From positions 1 through 64,000 of the forward strand of contig JAPTJF010000260.1 of the NCBI GenBank assembly GCA_029339195.1: a stretch of DNA of 64,000 nt, given 5' to 3'. Positions 13,001 through 28,350 of the stretch are shown piece by piece. Positions within the stretch are counted from its first letter, which is position 1. Every line of letters starts with the position of its first letter. A program made the translations under genes and the position numbers. The notes beneath the pieces were generated by a model that did not search any database, was not told the DNA's origin, and saw only the letters and a program-made list of their open reading frames with translations. The DNA is from Micractinium sp. NFX-FRZ (lineage: Eukaryota; Chlorophyta; Trebouxiophyceae; Chlorellales; Chlorellaceae).

Positions 13001-13634
13001 CCCCAGGCCTCATCATCAACGCCAGCTACTGCCTGCCTCCATGCCCCTCACCTCCTGACTCACACATTCTGGTGACACACATTATTAATCCACACACCCC
13101 TCTTCTCATCCCGCCCCAGGCCTCATCATCAACGCCATCAACTGCCTGCCAGCGGGCGAGCTGGATGGCGGCCGCGTGTTCACGGGCCTCTGCGGCCGGC
13201 GGGCAGCCAGCCAGATGGGCGCGGGTGAGCGGGCTGCTAGAGGGAGGGCCGGGTGCAGGGGCCGATTGGGGCTGGTGGCCGCTGCACAACACTCTGCGGC
13301 AGCCATCATGCTGTCAGGGAAGTGCACCCTCATAATCGTCCTGCGCCCTGAAAACCTCTGCTGCCTGCCCCCCGTTGCCCGCACCGCAGTGACGCTGATC
13401 CTGCTGGGCCTGCTGGGCTTCACCAACAGCCTGTCCCTCTTCTGGCTGCTGCTGGTGGCGACGCTCCAGCGGGGCCCCATCCCGCCGTGCGACCAAGAGC
13501 TGTCGCCGATTGAGGACGTCGGCACCCGCAACGCAGCCATTGCCGCGCTGGTGCTGCCGCTGCTGGTGCTGCTGCCCTTCCCGGCAGCGCTGTCGATTAC
13601 CAACGGGCTGCCCGACCTACCGCCCACCTTTTGA
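10008..13634 (+). CDS. EGY1: chloroplast site-2-type zinc metalloprotease, EGY1-like
   Basis: A membrane-embedded zinc protease of plastids, needed in plants for thylakoid and chlorophyll-protein build-up. Nine exons: 10008..10326, 10462..10535, 10848..10904, 11197..11410, 11637..11714, 12154..12346, 12527..12630, 13120..13224 and 13390..13634. All join in phase and give 462 residues. Residues 1 to about 50 look like a transit peptide. The EGY-specific GNLRG motif is at 113-117. The zinc-binding HELGH is at 224-228 and the second catalytic motif NCLPAGELDGG at 354-364 (the Asp is the third zinc ligand). Several hydrophobic helices surround these. The stretches GSFGAITRIK and FLQRGPI-like LQRGPIPP match EGY1 better than EGY2 or EGY3. 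Introns 3 and 7 contain copies of the following exon starts. Confidence 0.92.
11084..11238 (+). repeat. copy of EGY1 exon 4 start inside intron 3
   Basis: Bases 11084-11125, preceded by CAG, match the first 42 bases of exon 4 (11197-11238, also preceded by CAG) with one mismatch. The upstream copy then diverges. Both copies have a usable acceptor. Only the downstream one leads into the conserved EGY1 sequence. Confidence 0.85.
12895..13145 (+). repeat. about 113-base tandem repeat carrying the EGY1 exon 8 acceptor
   Basis: A unit containing CATCAACTGCCTGCC-like sequence, CACACATTATTA-like sequence and CCGCCCCAGGCCTCATCATC is repeated. The acceptor plus exon start GCCTCATCATCAACGCCA occurs at 13007 and again at the true exon start, 13120. 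A partial third copy of the later exon sequence lies near 12900. Confidence 0.8.
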
Positions 13635-14147
13635 GCAGCACCGCGGTGCACTGGCGGCCCCTCCCGAATGAATGAGCACCCATGAGCAGTCCCCTGAATG
13701 CCCCATCTGTTTCGTTGTCTGAGAACTGAGAGATCACAAAATCTGCTTTGATTCCATCGCCGTTGTTTTATGTCAACAGCACACACACACTGATCCTTGA
13801 ATGCAGCCGGCGGCGCAGCAGCCGATGCAGCGCGCAGCGTGGGCGGCACAGGCGGCAGGCGGGGGCAGGTGGACACGGTGCGTTGTGGTGCCGCGCCAAT
13901 GATCTCGCATTGTCCTGTAATCGAGCACTGACCCGAAGCCGTTGCCCTGAACACGGTCGAGGCGCATCATTGCTCGGTGCGCTCCCCCGCTGCCTCACTC
14001 TTGATCAAGACTCCTTCTGGGAGAAAGTGGAGCCAAGCCGCGGCCTGCCGGATCACACTTCTCGCCTTGGCTGGCAGTCACCGCCCGCTCTGGCGGCGGC
14101 GAGCGGCAGCGGCGGCAGCGGCAGCTCAGTCATTGCAGCAGCTTCTC
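13635..14147. other. intergenic region between EGY1 and CDK10
   Basis: This holds the EGY1 3' UTR (TGTAA at 13916-13920) and then the CDK10 promoter and 5' leader. A short (CA)n run is at about 13780-13791. No gene is seen. Confidence 0.45.
13916..13920 (+). terminator. putative TGTAA polyadenylation signal of EGY1
   Basis: TGTAA lies 282 bases past the EGY1 stop codon, in the same orientation. Confidence 0.45.
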
Positions 14148-18618
<4,471 letters not shown>

Positions 18619-19380
18619 GCCAGGCTGAGCTGACAGCCTGGCCGCCTGGCAGCCACAGGGGCGGCGCATGCTGGGCTGGATGGGTGCAGGCGGCGGCTGG
18701 GAGGCAGGACCCATGGCGGGGGGACCCACGATTTGGTCACAACCGCTGCATCTGTACAATGGAGCCAACCCCAAAGTGAGAGGCTGAGGCAGCGGGGTGC
18801 TGCCAATGTTGGCGGGGAGGGCGCTCATCTGGGAGTGTGCGCAGCTGCATTGCTGGCAAGTGCAGTGTCCTGACATGCCCCTGCGCGCCTCCTGGTTGCC
18901 GGCCTGCCGCAGGCACGGAAGCAGGAGCGGGCGGGCAAGCACGGTAGCACCTTGGGTGCGACCTCACATGCGCTGCTTCCCAGGCCGCTCTGCGTTCTGT
19001 CATGTGCCTGTACTGTAATCCCCGTGCTCCGTCGCGGCTGCCACCATCTAGGGACCGCTGGCATGCTACCAAGTTTTTGATTTTGAGTAGCAAACGGGTT
19101 CTGGATTGTATCTGCTGAGGGTGATGCTCTTTGATGAGGCCGGTGTGTGCGTCGCAACAGGTCCCACCCGTGCCGCAGCATGCTGCGCAGCAGCGGCGCA
19201 GCGGCGGCAGCTCAGCACGCTGTCCCTGCATCTTCGGGGAGAGCTTCAATCTTCGCTACAGGGTTGCATGATTGCCACTATCAGGGTTTGATGATCAGTC
19301 AGGCTCCTTGGAAGGGCACAAACTCTACCGCGCACCCGTGAGGTCTGAGCTTTCACCAGATTTCACCTGCCGTTGTCGGA
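18619..19380. other. intergenic region
   Basis: CDK10 3' UTR with TGTAA at 19014-19018, then the promoter and leader of the first secreted-protein gene. No gene is seen. Confidence 0.45.
19014..19018 (+). terminator. putative TGTAA polyadenylation signal of CDK10
   Basis: TGTAA lies 396 bases past the CDK10 stop, in the same orientation. Confidence 0.45.
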
Positions 19381-22300
19381 ATGGACGGGCCACGCTATTC
19401 GCTGGTGTTCTGGACTCTGACGGCCCTAGCGCTGGCCGGCGTGGCGCAGTGCCGCACCCTTGGGCGCAAGCCGCGCTCGGACGGGCGCTCACTGCTGCAG
19501 GCAAGCCAGTGTTTCAGCCAATCCAATGCCAATTCCGCTGCTGCTCTCTTGCTGCTAGGGTTGAATCAAGAGCCGTATTGGGATAACTTGTGTGGGTGTC
19601 GCCGGCAAGCGTTGCGGATTTAGCCGGCTCCCTGTGACCCATACACTTCTGCGTATGCTGCTGCGCACTTGCAAGCCGGAGCCCAGAGGGGCCCTGCGTG
19701 CCGCTCATGTCGCCGCCACACGGCTGCCGCCAGTGTCGCCGCCTGCACACCTCCTCTGCCACACCCACATTCTCGCCCAATGTTCCTTTGCCACGAGTGC
19801 AGCTGGGGCCAGACTGTGCCAACCTGTACGGGCAGGCCATCAGCGTGTGCACTGACATCACCCAGCGCTCGCCTGGCAGCATCTGCTGCGGTGCCATCGG
19901 TGCCGTCGACACCAAGTGCCTCGCTGGCGTCCTCGCCACACTCTCCGAGTCTGGCGGAGACACCACTGCGGCAAACACGCTGTGAGCATGCCGGGCGCTG
20001 TAGGGGCAGAGTGGTGCGGCTGATGGACTGCAGCTGGGGTGCAGGCACACTGCCTCCATAGCGTGCCGCCGAGTGTTCAGGGCACGCAGGGTAACACAGG
20101 GTGCCAGGCTCCGAGGCTCCAGTCACGCCAGACCCTAACTTCTTTGCCCCACATCCCCGCCCTCTCCTGGCCCCCTCTGGTACGCCTGCCCTGCAGGAAC
20201 AGCACCCTCCTGTCTTGCAACATCACTTTGGGCCAGGGCACGCGCGACCCACTACCAGGCAACAGCAGCACTAGCACGGTGCTTCCTGACGGCGAGGTGT
20301 GGCCGTCGTGGATGCTCGGCGACAGCGATGGAGTGAGGTGCAATGACTATGCCGGGGGTGGCGACTTTTCAAACGGAGTTGGCCCCATTTGGGGTGAGTT
20401 GCCGCTGCTTGGGTTCAGTGCTTGCAACAGGGGAGGCGTGCAAATGTGTGCTTGCCGGTGGTTATGCCTGCGCTTGGTGGTGTGCAGGCAATGACACGCC
20501 CGCCTCTGCCAGACGTGTGGTGTGATCCCCCCAGCGCAGGCGAGCGGGCAGGCGTGAGCAGGTGTCCCGGGTGCGGGTGCCCGCTGCTGCGGAGTGGCGT
20601 CATTGCTGAGCACTCCGGCGGCTGCTGTGTGCTCTCCTGTCCCTGCTGCGCTCTGCAGAGGCCTCTGGAACCGCCATGCCTTCTGATGCTGAGTTGAAGG
20701 CAAGTGCTGCCCACGGCGCCGCTGCCGCTGCTGCGCCTGCACCAAGCAGCGGGACCTGTCCCTGCCTTGGGCTCTGCAAAACCGAGTACTGATTGTAGGA
20801 CTGTGCAACACTGTCACACGCACACGGTGTGCGCACCGGGCAGCAACCGGCTGAGTAGCTGCCTTGCCGGCCTACGTGCGCTGGACATGCTTCTGCTGAC
20901 AGGCGGCATGCTGGCCGCACGATGCCGCACCCGCACTGGCACTGCGCCAGCCTGCGCTGGGGGTCCTGCTGCCCGCGCTGCGCATGTGCTTGCCTGTGCT
21001 CCACCACAGCCCGCACCTCATGCCCTGCCAGCCGCTCCTGCTCGCCCGCTCCTCCCGCTCCTCCTTTGCAGGCGGTGGGAGACCGCTGGTGCGCCAACCG
21101 GACTGGTGCTGTGGATGAGTGGCTGGCTGCCATGGACGCCGGCGGTCGCACCGCCCAGGTTGCCATGGTTGCCATGGTGAGTGGGCACAGGGCAGGGCAC
21201 GGCACCAGAGTGGGAGGGGCACGCGGCTGGCCGGGCGGTGGTGGTCAGCACGAGGTCCGGACCCCTTTAGTTTTGGCCATCAGGAATCGCTCTGCACCAG
21301 GCTGTGGATGGGGCATCATCGCTGTGCTTGCAACCTTGTATCCCTGCGTGGTTCTGCCCTGCTGGCTGGTGCTGGTCTCTGCATCATTGGGGGGTGTGGA
21401 GGAACGGGCGGGCCTCATTCCCGCTACACCATATCACCATTCCCATGTCTGGCCCTCCATCTTACCGTAAGTGACTTCTCAGAAGCTGGCTCCTCCTACC
21501 CCCGTGCCCCGCCCTGCTGCCTCGCTGCCTCCCTCTGCCCCATGACTCACCCCTGTGTGTTCCCCCTTCCTTCCCCCCACCCGCAGGTGTACTACGAGTG
21601 CCCTGCCGACAGCTCAGAACTTTGGGACTGGCTGGGGGATAAGCTGATCAATGACGACCGCCTGGCCTCCCAGCAGACGGCGCTGCGCTATGCTCAGGCG
21701 ATGGTGGATGCTGCAGACGCCAGCGGTGTCAACTTTTGCGTGACTCTGGCCGTAGAGAACGCCACTGGAGGGGTGCCCTTTATCCAGGCGGTGCACGTGG
21801 GCCCTGGGCCGGACTCCCCGGAGGGGTGCCCCCTCGCCTTCCAGCAGTCCCTCGCCATCTGCGGCAACGCCACGTCACCGCCCACGGCCCCCTGCTGCGC
21901 CGCGCTGGGCGCGCTGGGCGACAGCTGTCGTGCCTCCCTGGCCAACAGCACCGACATCACCGTCAGCATCTCCTAGTAAGCCTTACCACATCTGCACTGA
22001 GTGCTGATAAGGCTTGGTGCGTTGCCTGGGGCATGGGGGCGTCGCTCGGTGTGCCTCTCAAGGAGGCAGCGCCCTCTGCTCTCTCGCAGCCCTGCGCTTT
22101 GCGGGTGCGCACCGGCCTCCGCCATCCATCCATGCAGTCCCCTTCCGGCTGCTGCCCCACCCAACCGGTGCCCTCTGTGCCTCTGCCCGCAGCAACCTGT
22201 TTGCCACGAACTGTGGGCCAGTCAGTGCCCCGCTGCCAGATGGAGAGGTGTGGCTGCACTTCTCAACCGGCGATTCTGCGCAGTGCCGGACATACGACAC

Positions 22301-23649
22301 TTCAGTGGAAGATTTCGTCCCCCTTGCCAACTCAACCTGGGGTGAAACCTACTGCTGCCTGTGCAACGCAACCGGCCCGCCCGCTTGCACACCTGCTCCT
22401 GCTGCTGCGGCTGCTGTCGCTGGTGCTGCCTGTCCAGCTGGCTGTCCGACACTGAGTCAGCTCCACCTGGCTGCACGGCGCAACACCTTTTGTGAGCACG
22501 TTAAGAGGCAGGCTGACCCCAGGCAGCACCCCCCTTGCCCACCACTGTGCCGCCCGCCGCCGCTGCTCCTTCCCGCCCCTCCGTGTGCGCAGGGCCCTCG
22601 GCAGACAGCCCGCCGGCTGACAGCGTAATCGAGGTGGGGTGGGTGGGGTGGGTGCGTGGGTGGGGAGTCGTGTGGCCATGGATTGCAACTGCCTGCCCAC
22701 CACCTTCACCCCAGGCCTGGTAGTAAACAGCATGCAGCCGCCTGCGGGGTCCCGCTCTTTGCCCAGGGGAGGCATTCATGACCACGGCACCGCTTGGATG
22801 GGCCCCCCATCCCTGGCTGACTTGTGTCCGCCCCTCCCCCGCCCCGCCCGACCGCAGGCCTTTCAGGCGCGCATGTGCCCACTGGGCGAGGACGCCGGCC
22901 CTCTACTCGTCGAATCCTTTGCAGCGGGGGGCGAGGCTGCCCGGGCCGCTGCGTATGTGGTGACCAGACGCAACCCGTGCCCTGCAAACGGGGAGGAGGG
23001 CGTTGCGATTGGGGATGCAGCTTACTCCGCGTTCATCAATGCACCTGACTTGGAGGACACCTCGAGAGTGATGGGGTGAGTGGGTTGGGAATAGGCAGGG
23101 CGGGCGGGTGGGGCAGGCTGGGGTGAGGTGGGGCAGGCTGGGGTGAGGTGGGGTAGGCGGGGTATGCGGGATGGGGTTGGCGGGGTGGGGAATAGGTGTC
23201 GTGGGGACAGGCGTGGGGACAAGTCGTGAAACGCCCGGGCCAGGGTTGGGTGGCCCGCCTGGGAGCGTGAATGGCACTCTCCTGGGTGCGTCATAGCATG
23301 CATAGCGCGCCTCGCCACGCCTGCATCGCCACCCCCCTCCACCTGTCTGGCGTGTGCTGGCCCACTCCCTCGTGCCCGTTTTCGCGTACTGATTGTGTCA
23401 GGTCGCCCACTCATTCGGCCTTGGTGCAGGCTGGTGGGGAGTTTCGTGGAGGGCTGCGACCAGACGGGGGTGGGCGCCTGCGTGACAGTCATGGTTGTGG
23501 ACCCCACGTCCAAGGCGGTTCTCTTTGGAGATTACGTGCACACTGGCATCCAGACCAGTGACCCTGTCGCGCAGGCACGCAGCGCCGTTAGCGTGGGTAC
23601 GCAGCGTGCGGGAAAACAGATCAGCAAGCTGGGCTCAGCGGCAGCCTGA
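19381..23649 (+). CDS. secreted Cys-rich two-module protein, paralogue A (unknown function)
   Basis: Ten in-phase exons: 19381..19500, 19803..19981, 20197..20393, 20659..20699, 21072..21176, 21587..21975, 22193..22341, 22593..22633, 22858..23075 and 23430..23649, giving 552 residues. Residues 1-24 form a signal peptide (hydrophobic core ending AGVAQC). Two tandem modules follow. Each starts with C-x10-C-x10/11-CC-x9-C (Cys 45, 56, 68, 69, 79 and 295, 306, 317, 318, 328), continues to an LPDGEVW segment (129 and 358) ending in WG, and then a longer helical part with AGG, a mid-module Cys and a GxxxCVT/VNFCVT strand. Numerous N-x-S/T sequons fit a glycosylated extracellular or vacuolar protein. 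The CC motif recalls lipid-transfer/prolamin proteins but the rest does not. I do not recognise the family. Introns 1 and 4 use GC donors (GCAAGC, GCAAGT). Confidence 0.85.
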
Positions 23650-24209
23650 GCCTCGTGAGAGCCAGAGAGGCGTGACGCAGGTGGTGCCAGCAGGCGCCAG
23701 GCTGCGGCAGCAGCAGCAGAAGCAGTGGCAGCATTGGAGACGGGGAGCTGCTGTGTTTCTGTTTTGTTAGGTAAATGCATGTGACACACATCAATTTATC
23801 CTGAAGAGTAAACGAGGCGTGATGTTTTGCACGGTAGCAGGAGCCTCCAATCACAGGTCCCACCGCGGCCAGTGGCGGCGGGAACAGAGCACTGTGGTGC
23901 CAGCGCTGCTACTGCCGCCATGTCCCGCCCGCCCAGCTGCAGAGGAGCCGCGTGGAAGCATGCACTTCGGTATTCGAAGCCCTCCATTGACGCGCTCAGT
24001 GCAGCTTCTCGGCACCTGCTGCCCGTGCGCCGCGGCGCAGCACGCGTCCATCATTTAGCGAACGCTCGCTTGCTACCATCGGAACTTCCTGAATACCTCG
24101 CACCAAGCAGGCCGCAATTGCACCAACGCCACCGCGTCGTGCGGGCCCAAACTTGGCCACCTTTCGCTTGAAAGCCATTGCAAAGCAAGAGAGCCCACCA
24201 ATTGAGCAG
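23650..24209. other. intergenic region between the two secreted paralogues
   Basis: 560 bases separate the stop of copy A from the start of copy B. No gene is seen. No exact TGTAA was found here. Confidence 0.4.
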
Positions 24210-26433
24210 ATGAGCGGGTCACGTCCTTCGCGGGCGGTCTTGGTCCTGCTGGCCCTGGCGCTGGCCGGCGTGGCGCACTGCCGCCACTTGCCGCTCAGCC
24301 ACACGCCACGCACGGCAGGGCGTTCACTGCTGCAGGCAAGCCAGCTTCTGCTTCACTCTGTGATAAGCACCCAGGAAGGATGGAAATCGTGCTGCTGCTG
24401 CCATGCCGCTGCTGGGAGGGTGATCAAGTGTACACATGCTGCCGCTGCATCACTGCCGCCGCCGCTGCCCCCGCTGCCAGCCGCCTACCCTGCCTTACCC
24501 TTCCTCCCCTCCCCTCCCGCAGAACGAGTGCAACAACAGCTTCGTTCAGAAGCTGGGCCTTTGTGTAGACGTGGTGCAGCGCGCCCCAGGCTCGCCCTGC
24601 TGCGCCGGCATGCAGGCACTGGACAGCGCTTGCCTGTCGGCGGCGCTTGCCAGCCTGTCATCCCCAGGGGGCGACAGCGCCTCAGCAAATGACCTGTGAG
24701 TGATGCGCTGCGGCAGGGGCACTGGCAAACCCTCCGGCACATAGGTGCATGCAAGGCCCTGCTGCTGCGCCTGCTGCCGCTACCCAGGGCTGCCTCCAAC
24801 CCACATGGGTGCTCACCGGCCCCGCTTCACCGCCCCGCCCGCCCTCTGCCCTCCCGGCGCCGCCTGCCTGCCTGGTGCAGGAAGGCCATCCTTGATTCGT
24901 GCGGGGTAACCCTGCCTCCCACGCCTGCGCCCGCGCCTGGCGCTGGTCCGGCTGCCGCCCCAGCACCCGCCGCGCCGGCGCCGGCTGCCAGCGACCCACC
25001 CACCGCCGCGCCATCACCTGAGGCCGGCCCCTCTGCAACTCAGCTGCCGGACGGGAGGATAACATATTCGTGGTCGTATCCCGGGAATCCGGAGAGCGCA
25101 GTCTGCAACGAATACACATCTGAGGGGTGGCCCGAGAAAGGCAGCGGGCCGGAATGGGGTGAGTGGGCGCTGTGCTCCTGCCTGTTCACCAGTGCAACCA
25201 AGCCTGACACACCTGCAAGCAGCCACTGCTGACAAGTGTGCACCACATTCTGCTTCCAGAGTTGCGACTGCATCCTGCCCTCGCGCATGCCGTCCCAGGT
25301 TCTCACTGCCACCCCCTTCCCACTATGCATGCAGCGGCCACTGGCAGCGCCATGCCCTCGGATGCTGAAATCAAGGTGCGACCCTGGGTGCCCGCGTAAC
25401 CTCTACATCACCTGCGTGCACTGGCGCCGCTGCGCTGCCAGGCCAGCCCACCAGCAGCTTTTCGCGTTTTTCTCCATCCAGTCATCGGCACGCTATCGCC
25501 GCCTGCTGCCCCACATTTGTTTCCACCCCCTCATCTGCGCAGGCGGCGGCGGATCCGTGGTGCAGCGACCGCACGGGGGCGGGTGATGCGTGGATGCAGG
25601 CGCTGGCAGCGGGCGGGCGCAGCGCGCAGGTCGCGATGGCGGCCCTGTCCTTCTACTCCTGTGCTGATGGGGCACAGCTCTGGGACTGGCTGGGGGACGC
25701 GGTCTTCAACCATTCCGCCATGCAGGCTCAGGCCACGGCGCTGCAGTACCACCAAGCCATGGTGGCAGCTGCCGACGCCTCGGGCATCCACTTTTGTGCG
25801 GTCCTGGTGGTGCTGGACCCCTCTTCTGGCTCGGTGCTCTTCAACCAGGCGATTCACGTGGGCCCAGGGCCAAACACCCCGGAGGGGTGCCTCCCCGGCT
25901 TCCAGCAGTCGCTCACCATTTGCGGCGATGCCACGTCAGCACCCGGCACGCCGTGCTGCGCCGCGCTGGGCGCGCTGGGCGACAGCTGCCGCGCCACCCT
26001 GGCCGTCAGCACCGATGCAAACGTCACCAATTCGTAGTGAGTGTCGCATGGCTTGTTGCGGGCTGCGGTGAGCTTCAGCTGCGAGTCGCAGTCCCTTCTG
26101 CCTTCCAAATCACCGGCAACCCGTCTCCTTGCGCTGCCTTCCTGCGCTTCACCCTCGCCTGCCTGCCTGCCTGCCTGCCACCCTCCCCTTGCTGCAGCGG
26201 CCAGCTCGCCAGCGGCTGCAACCTCGCCAACGCCACGTCGGCGCTGCCTGTCGGAGATGTATACATCTCCTACAGCACATCAGGTGCCGCGGGGGGGCGC
26301 GCAGCAACATGCGGGACGTACAGCACAATCACCGATCGATGGACAGACTTGACAAACTCCACCTGGGGCCCCTCTGTCACAGGCTCAGTTGTACTGCCTT
26401 CCTCAGCCATCCAGGTGTGATCATCAAGCTGTG

Positions 26434-26465
<32 letters not shown>

Positions 26466-27623
26466 CTCGCTCTCCTTGTACCCGCCCGCCCCACTGCCTG
26501 CCAGCCCGCTTCCCGCCGTCCTGCCTGCCGCCTGTTGCCTGGCGTCTGCTGCCCCATCATCCTGCCTAGCCGAGAATCGACACGCCTGCATTCCTGCGTC
26601 CCAACATTTAAGCTGGCAGGGCCTTGTATTGCTGCCTGTAGAAGCCGCCCCCTGCGTGTCGCTTTGCCTGCACTGCCAGCCCAGTGCGGCGGCATGCAGC
26701 AGGTGGCGCCCGCTGGTCTTGCGACCTTACGCGCCCCCACGTGGCCCTCCCTGTCCCACCCCTCTGCTGCAGGCCTTGGCAGCCCAGGTGTGCCCACTGG
26801 GAGAGGGGGCCGGTCAAGTTCTGCTGGACGCGGTGAGGGCGGGCGGGCTCAGCGCCCAAGCGGCAGCCGCGGCGGTGAGCACTGCTGTCTCCGGTGCTGT
26901 GTGCTCTGAACAGAGCGCTCAGAACGCCGTGGAGCAAGCATTCCTGGACGCTGTGGGTGCGCTGACGCCGACTGAGGCGCTGAGGTGCGCTGTGTGTGTG
27001 CCTTCCCCCCCTGCGCTGCGTGTGCCTACCTGCGCTGTGCGCTCACAGCAGACAGGCTGTGCGCTGTGCCTGCCTGCGCTGCGACGTGCGTCCGAGTGAG
27101 CTGCACTGCGCCGCGCCTGCCCGCATGGCGTTGTGCTCGATCGTTGTGCTCGATCGAGCTGCGCTGCCTGTATTGCGCCGCACAACAATAGCATGTTCAG
27201 CCGTGCTGCACAGACGCTGGCAGCCACCTGGGCAGGGGCTGGCAGCATGCCAGGGATGCAAGATCGGTGCCCGCTGCAGCATGCCCGCGCTTGCACACAA
27301 GCAACCATGCGCTCACCCGCAGCAATGCAGTCTGCTAGCAATTCCTTTGTCTAAACCGCATGCTCTTGCTCCTGTGCAGCGTGGCCCAAACCGTGGTCGA
27401 GGCCTGGGATGCCATGGGAGTGGGCGCATGCGTGACGCTGCTTGTCTGGGACCCCAAGACGAAGACGGCGCTCCACGAGGAGTACATCCACACACCCGTG
27501 TTTGTGCCACCCGTCGGCAGCCCCCCGCCGGCGGCGGCTGCGGCTGCACGCAGCGCGCTCGGCAGCGTGGCTGGGCCGGCGCGCCGGCGAGGGCGGCGCA
27601 GCAGTGGTCGGGCGGTGCGTTGA
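24210..27623 (+). CDS. secreted Cys-rich two-module protein, paralogue B (unknown function)
   Basis: Eight in-phase exons: 24210..24335, 24523..24695, 24881..25158, 25335..25375, 25543..26036, 26198..26414, 26773..26984 and 27380..27623, giving 594 residues. It is a tandem duplicate of the preceding gene: same signal peptide (core ending AGVAHC), same SLLQ before a GC-donor first intron, and the same Cys at 45, 56, 68, 69, 79, with the second set at 322, 333, 344, 345, 355. The longest shared block runs from LWDWLGD through HVGPGP to the second CC motif. It has a Pro/Ala-rich linker after residue 110 that copy A lacks. Two introns present in copy A (in the middle of the first module's helical part and before the second 41-base exon) are cleanly absent. 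The C-terminus is Arg-rich. An upstream in-frame ATG at 24153 would spoil the signal peptide, so 24210 was chosen. Confidence 0.85.
26432..26465 (+). repeat. (TGCC)n tetranucleotide run
   Basis: About eight CCTG/TGCC units in an intron of the second secreted gene, shortly after its donor. Similar shorter runs occur at about 26158-26180, 52416-52442, 43093-43108 and 54018-54030, several of them just before intron acceptors. Confidence 0.85.
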
Positions 27624-28350
27624 GGGCGCTGTATGCCGTCTAGCTGTTTCTTGAACACCGACCGTGGTGCTGTCATTATTTGAAGGTACTGTGGGTAGGA
27701 ACATGGAGCTGCCCAAAGCTCCTGCCCACCCTTTTGTTGCCTCGTGGCCAACACTCAAAATTCTGCCGCTACATGAAATGCCCCATCTTCTGGCCCCATC
27801 CGAATGATATGCATTGATCTCGGACATTGTTACTGCTTTCCTCTTATATTTCCCTGAGAAAAAGCCTGCGGCCCATGTGGCAGCAGCAGCTCTGGAGCAG
27901 GCCGCTCTTCCACCCTCCATCCTTCAAACCTGTGCCCGACGGTTTCTTCACTGATCGTGACCGGTGAACAAACATTGGGTACCCATTTCTCGTCTTCACT
28001 GGTCGTGACGTATTTGTTGTAAGTTTGTTGTACATGAGAAGCCTACAAGCATGCCAGAGTGGGTTGGCTGTGATAGCAGTGAGGAGCATGAGTCAGCAGC
28101 AGGGGGCGGGACAGGCAGCAGCGACGGGAGGGAGGGAGCAGGGGGATGGGGTGGGCGCGCTGTGTAGAACGGGCGACAGTCAGGAAAAGGGTCGGGTGAG
28201 CGGTGCAGGAGGTTGCGGGGCACAGAGTAGGCAGGCAGTTGCTGGGGATCAGGGGCACCACATGCTGGTGGAAGAAACAACCAGTCAAAACAGGCAGTGA
28301 AAGGGGGCTGGCTGCTGACGTCAGTGCATGCCACGTCAGTGCATGCCACG
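27624..28350. other. convergent 3' intergenic region
   Basis: Tail-to-tail between the second secreted gene (+) and TRAPPC1 (-). TGTAA at 28018-28022 fits the plus gene. A 15-base unit GTGCATGCCACGTCA is repeated twice in tandem just beyond the TRAPPC1 stop (28324-28353). No gene is seen. Confidence 0.45.
28018..28022 (+). terminator. putative TGTAA polyadenylation signal
   Basis: TGTAA lies 395 bases past the stop of secreted paralogue B, in the same orientation. Confidence 0.45.

Noticed and set aside
13740..13800. Microsatellite-associated promoter element before CDK10
   Set aside because: It is only a short CA run with no recognisable core element.
24153..24209. Upstream ATG for secreted paralogue B
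   Set aside because: It would put 19 mixed residues before the signal peptide. The ATG at 24210 aligns with copy A.
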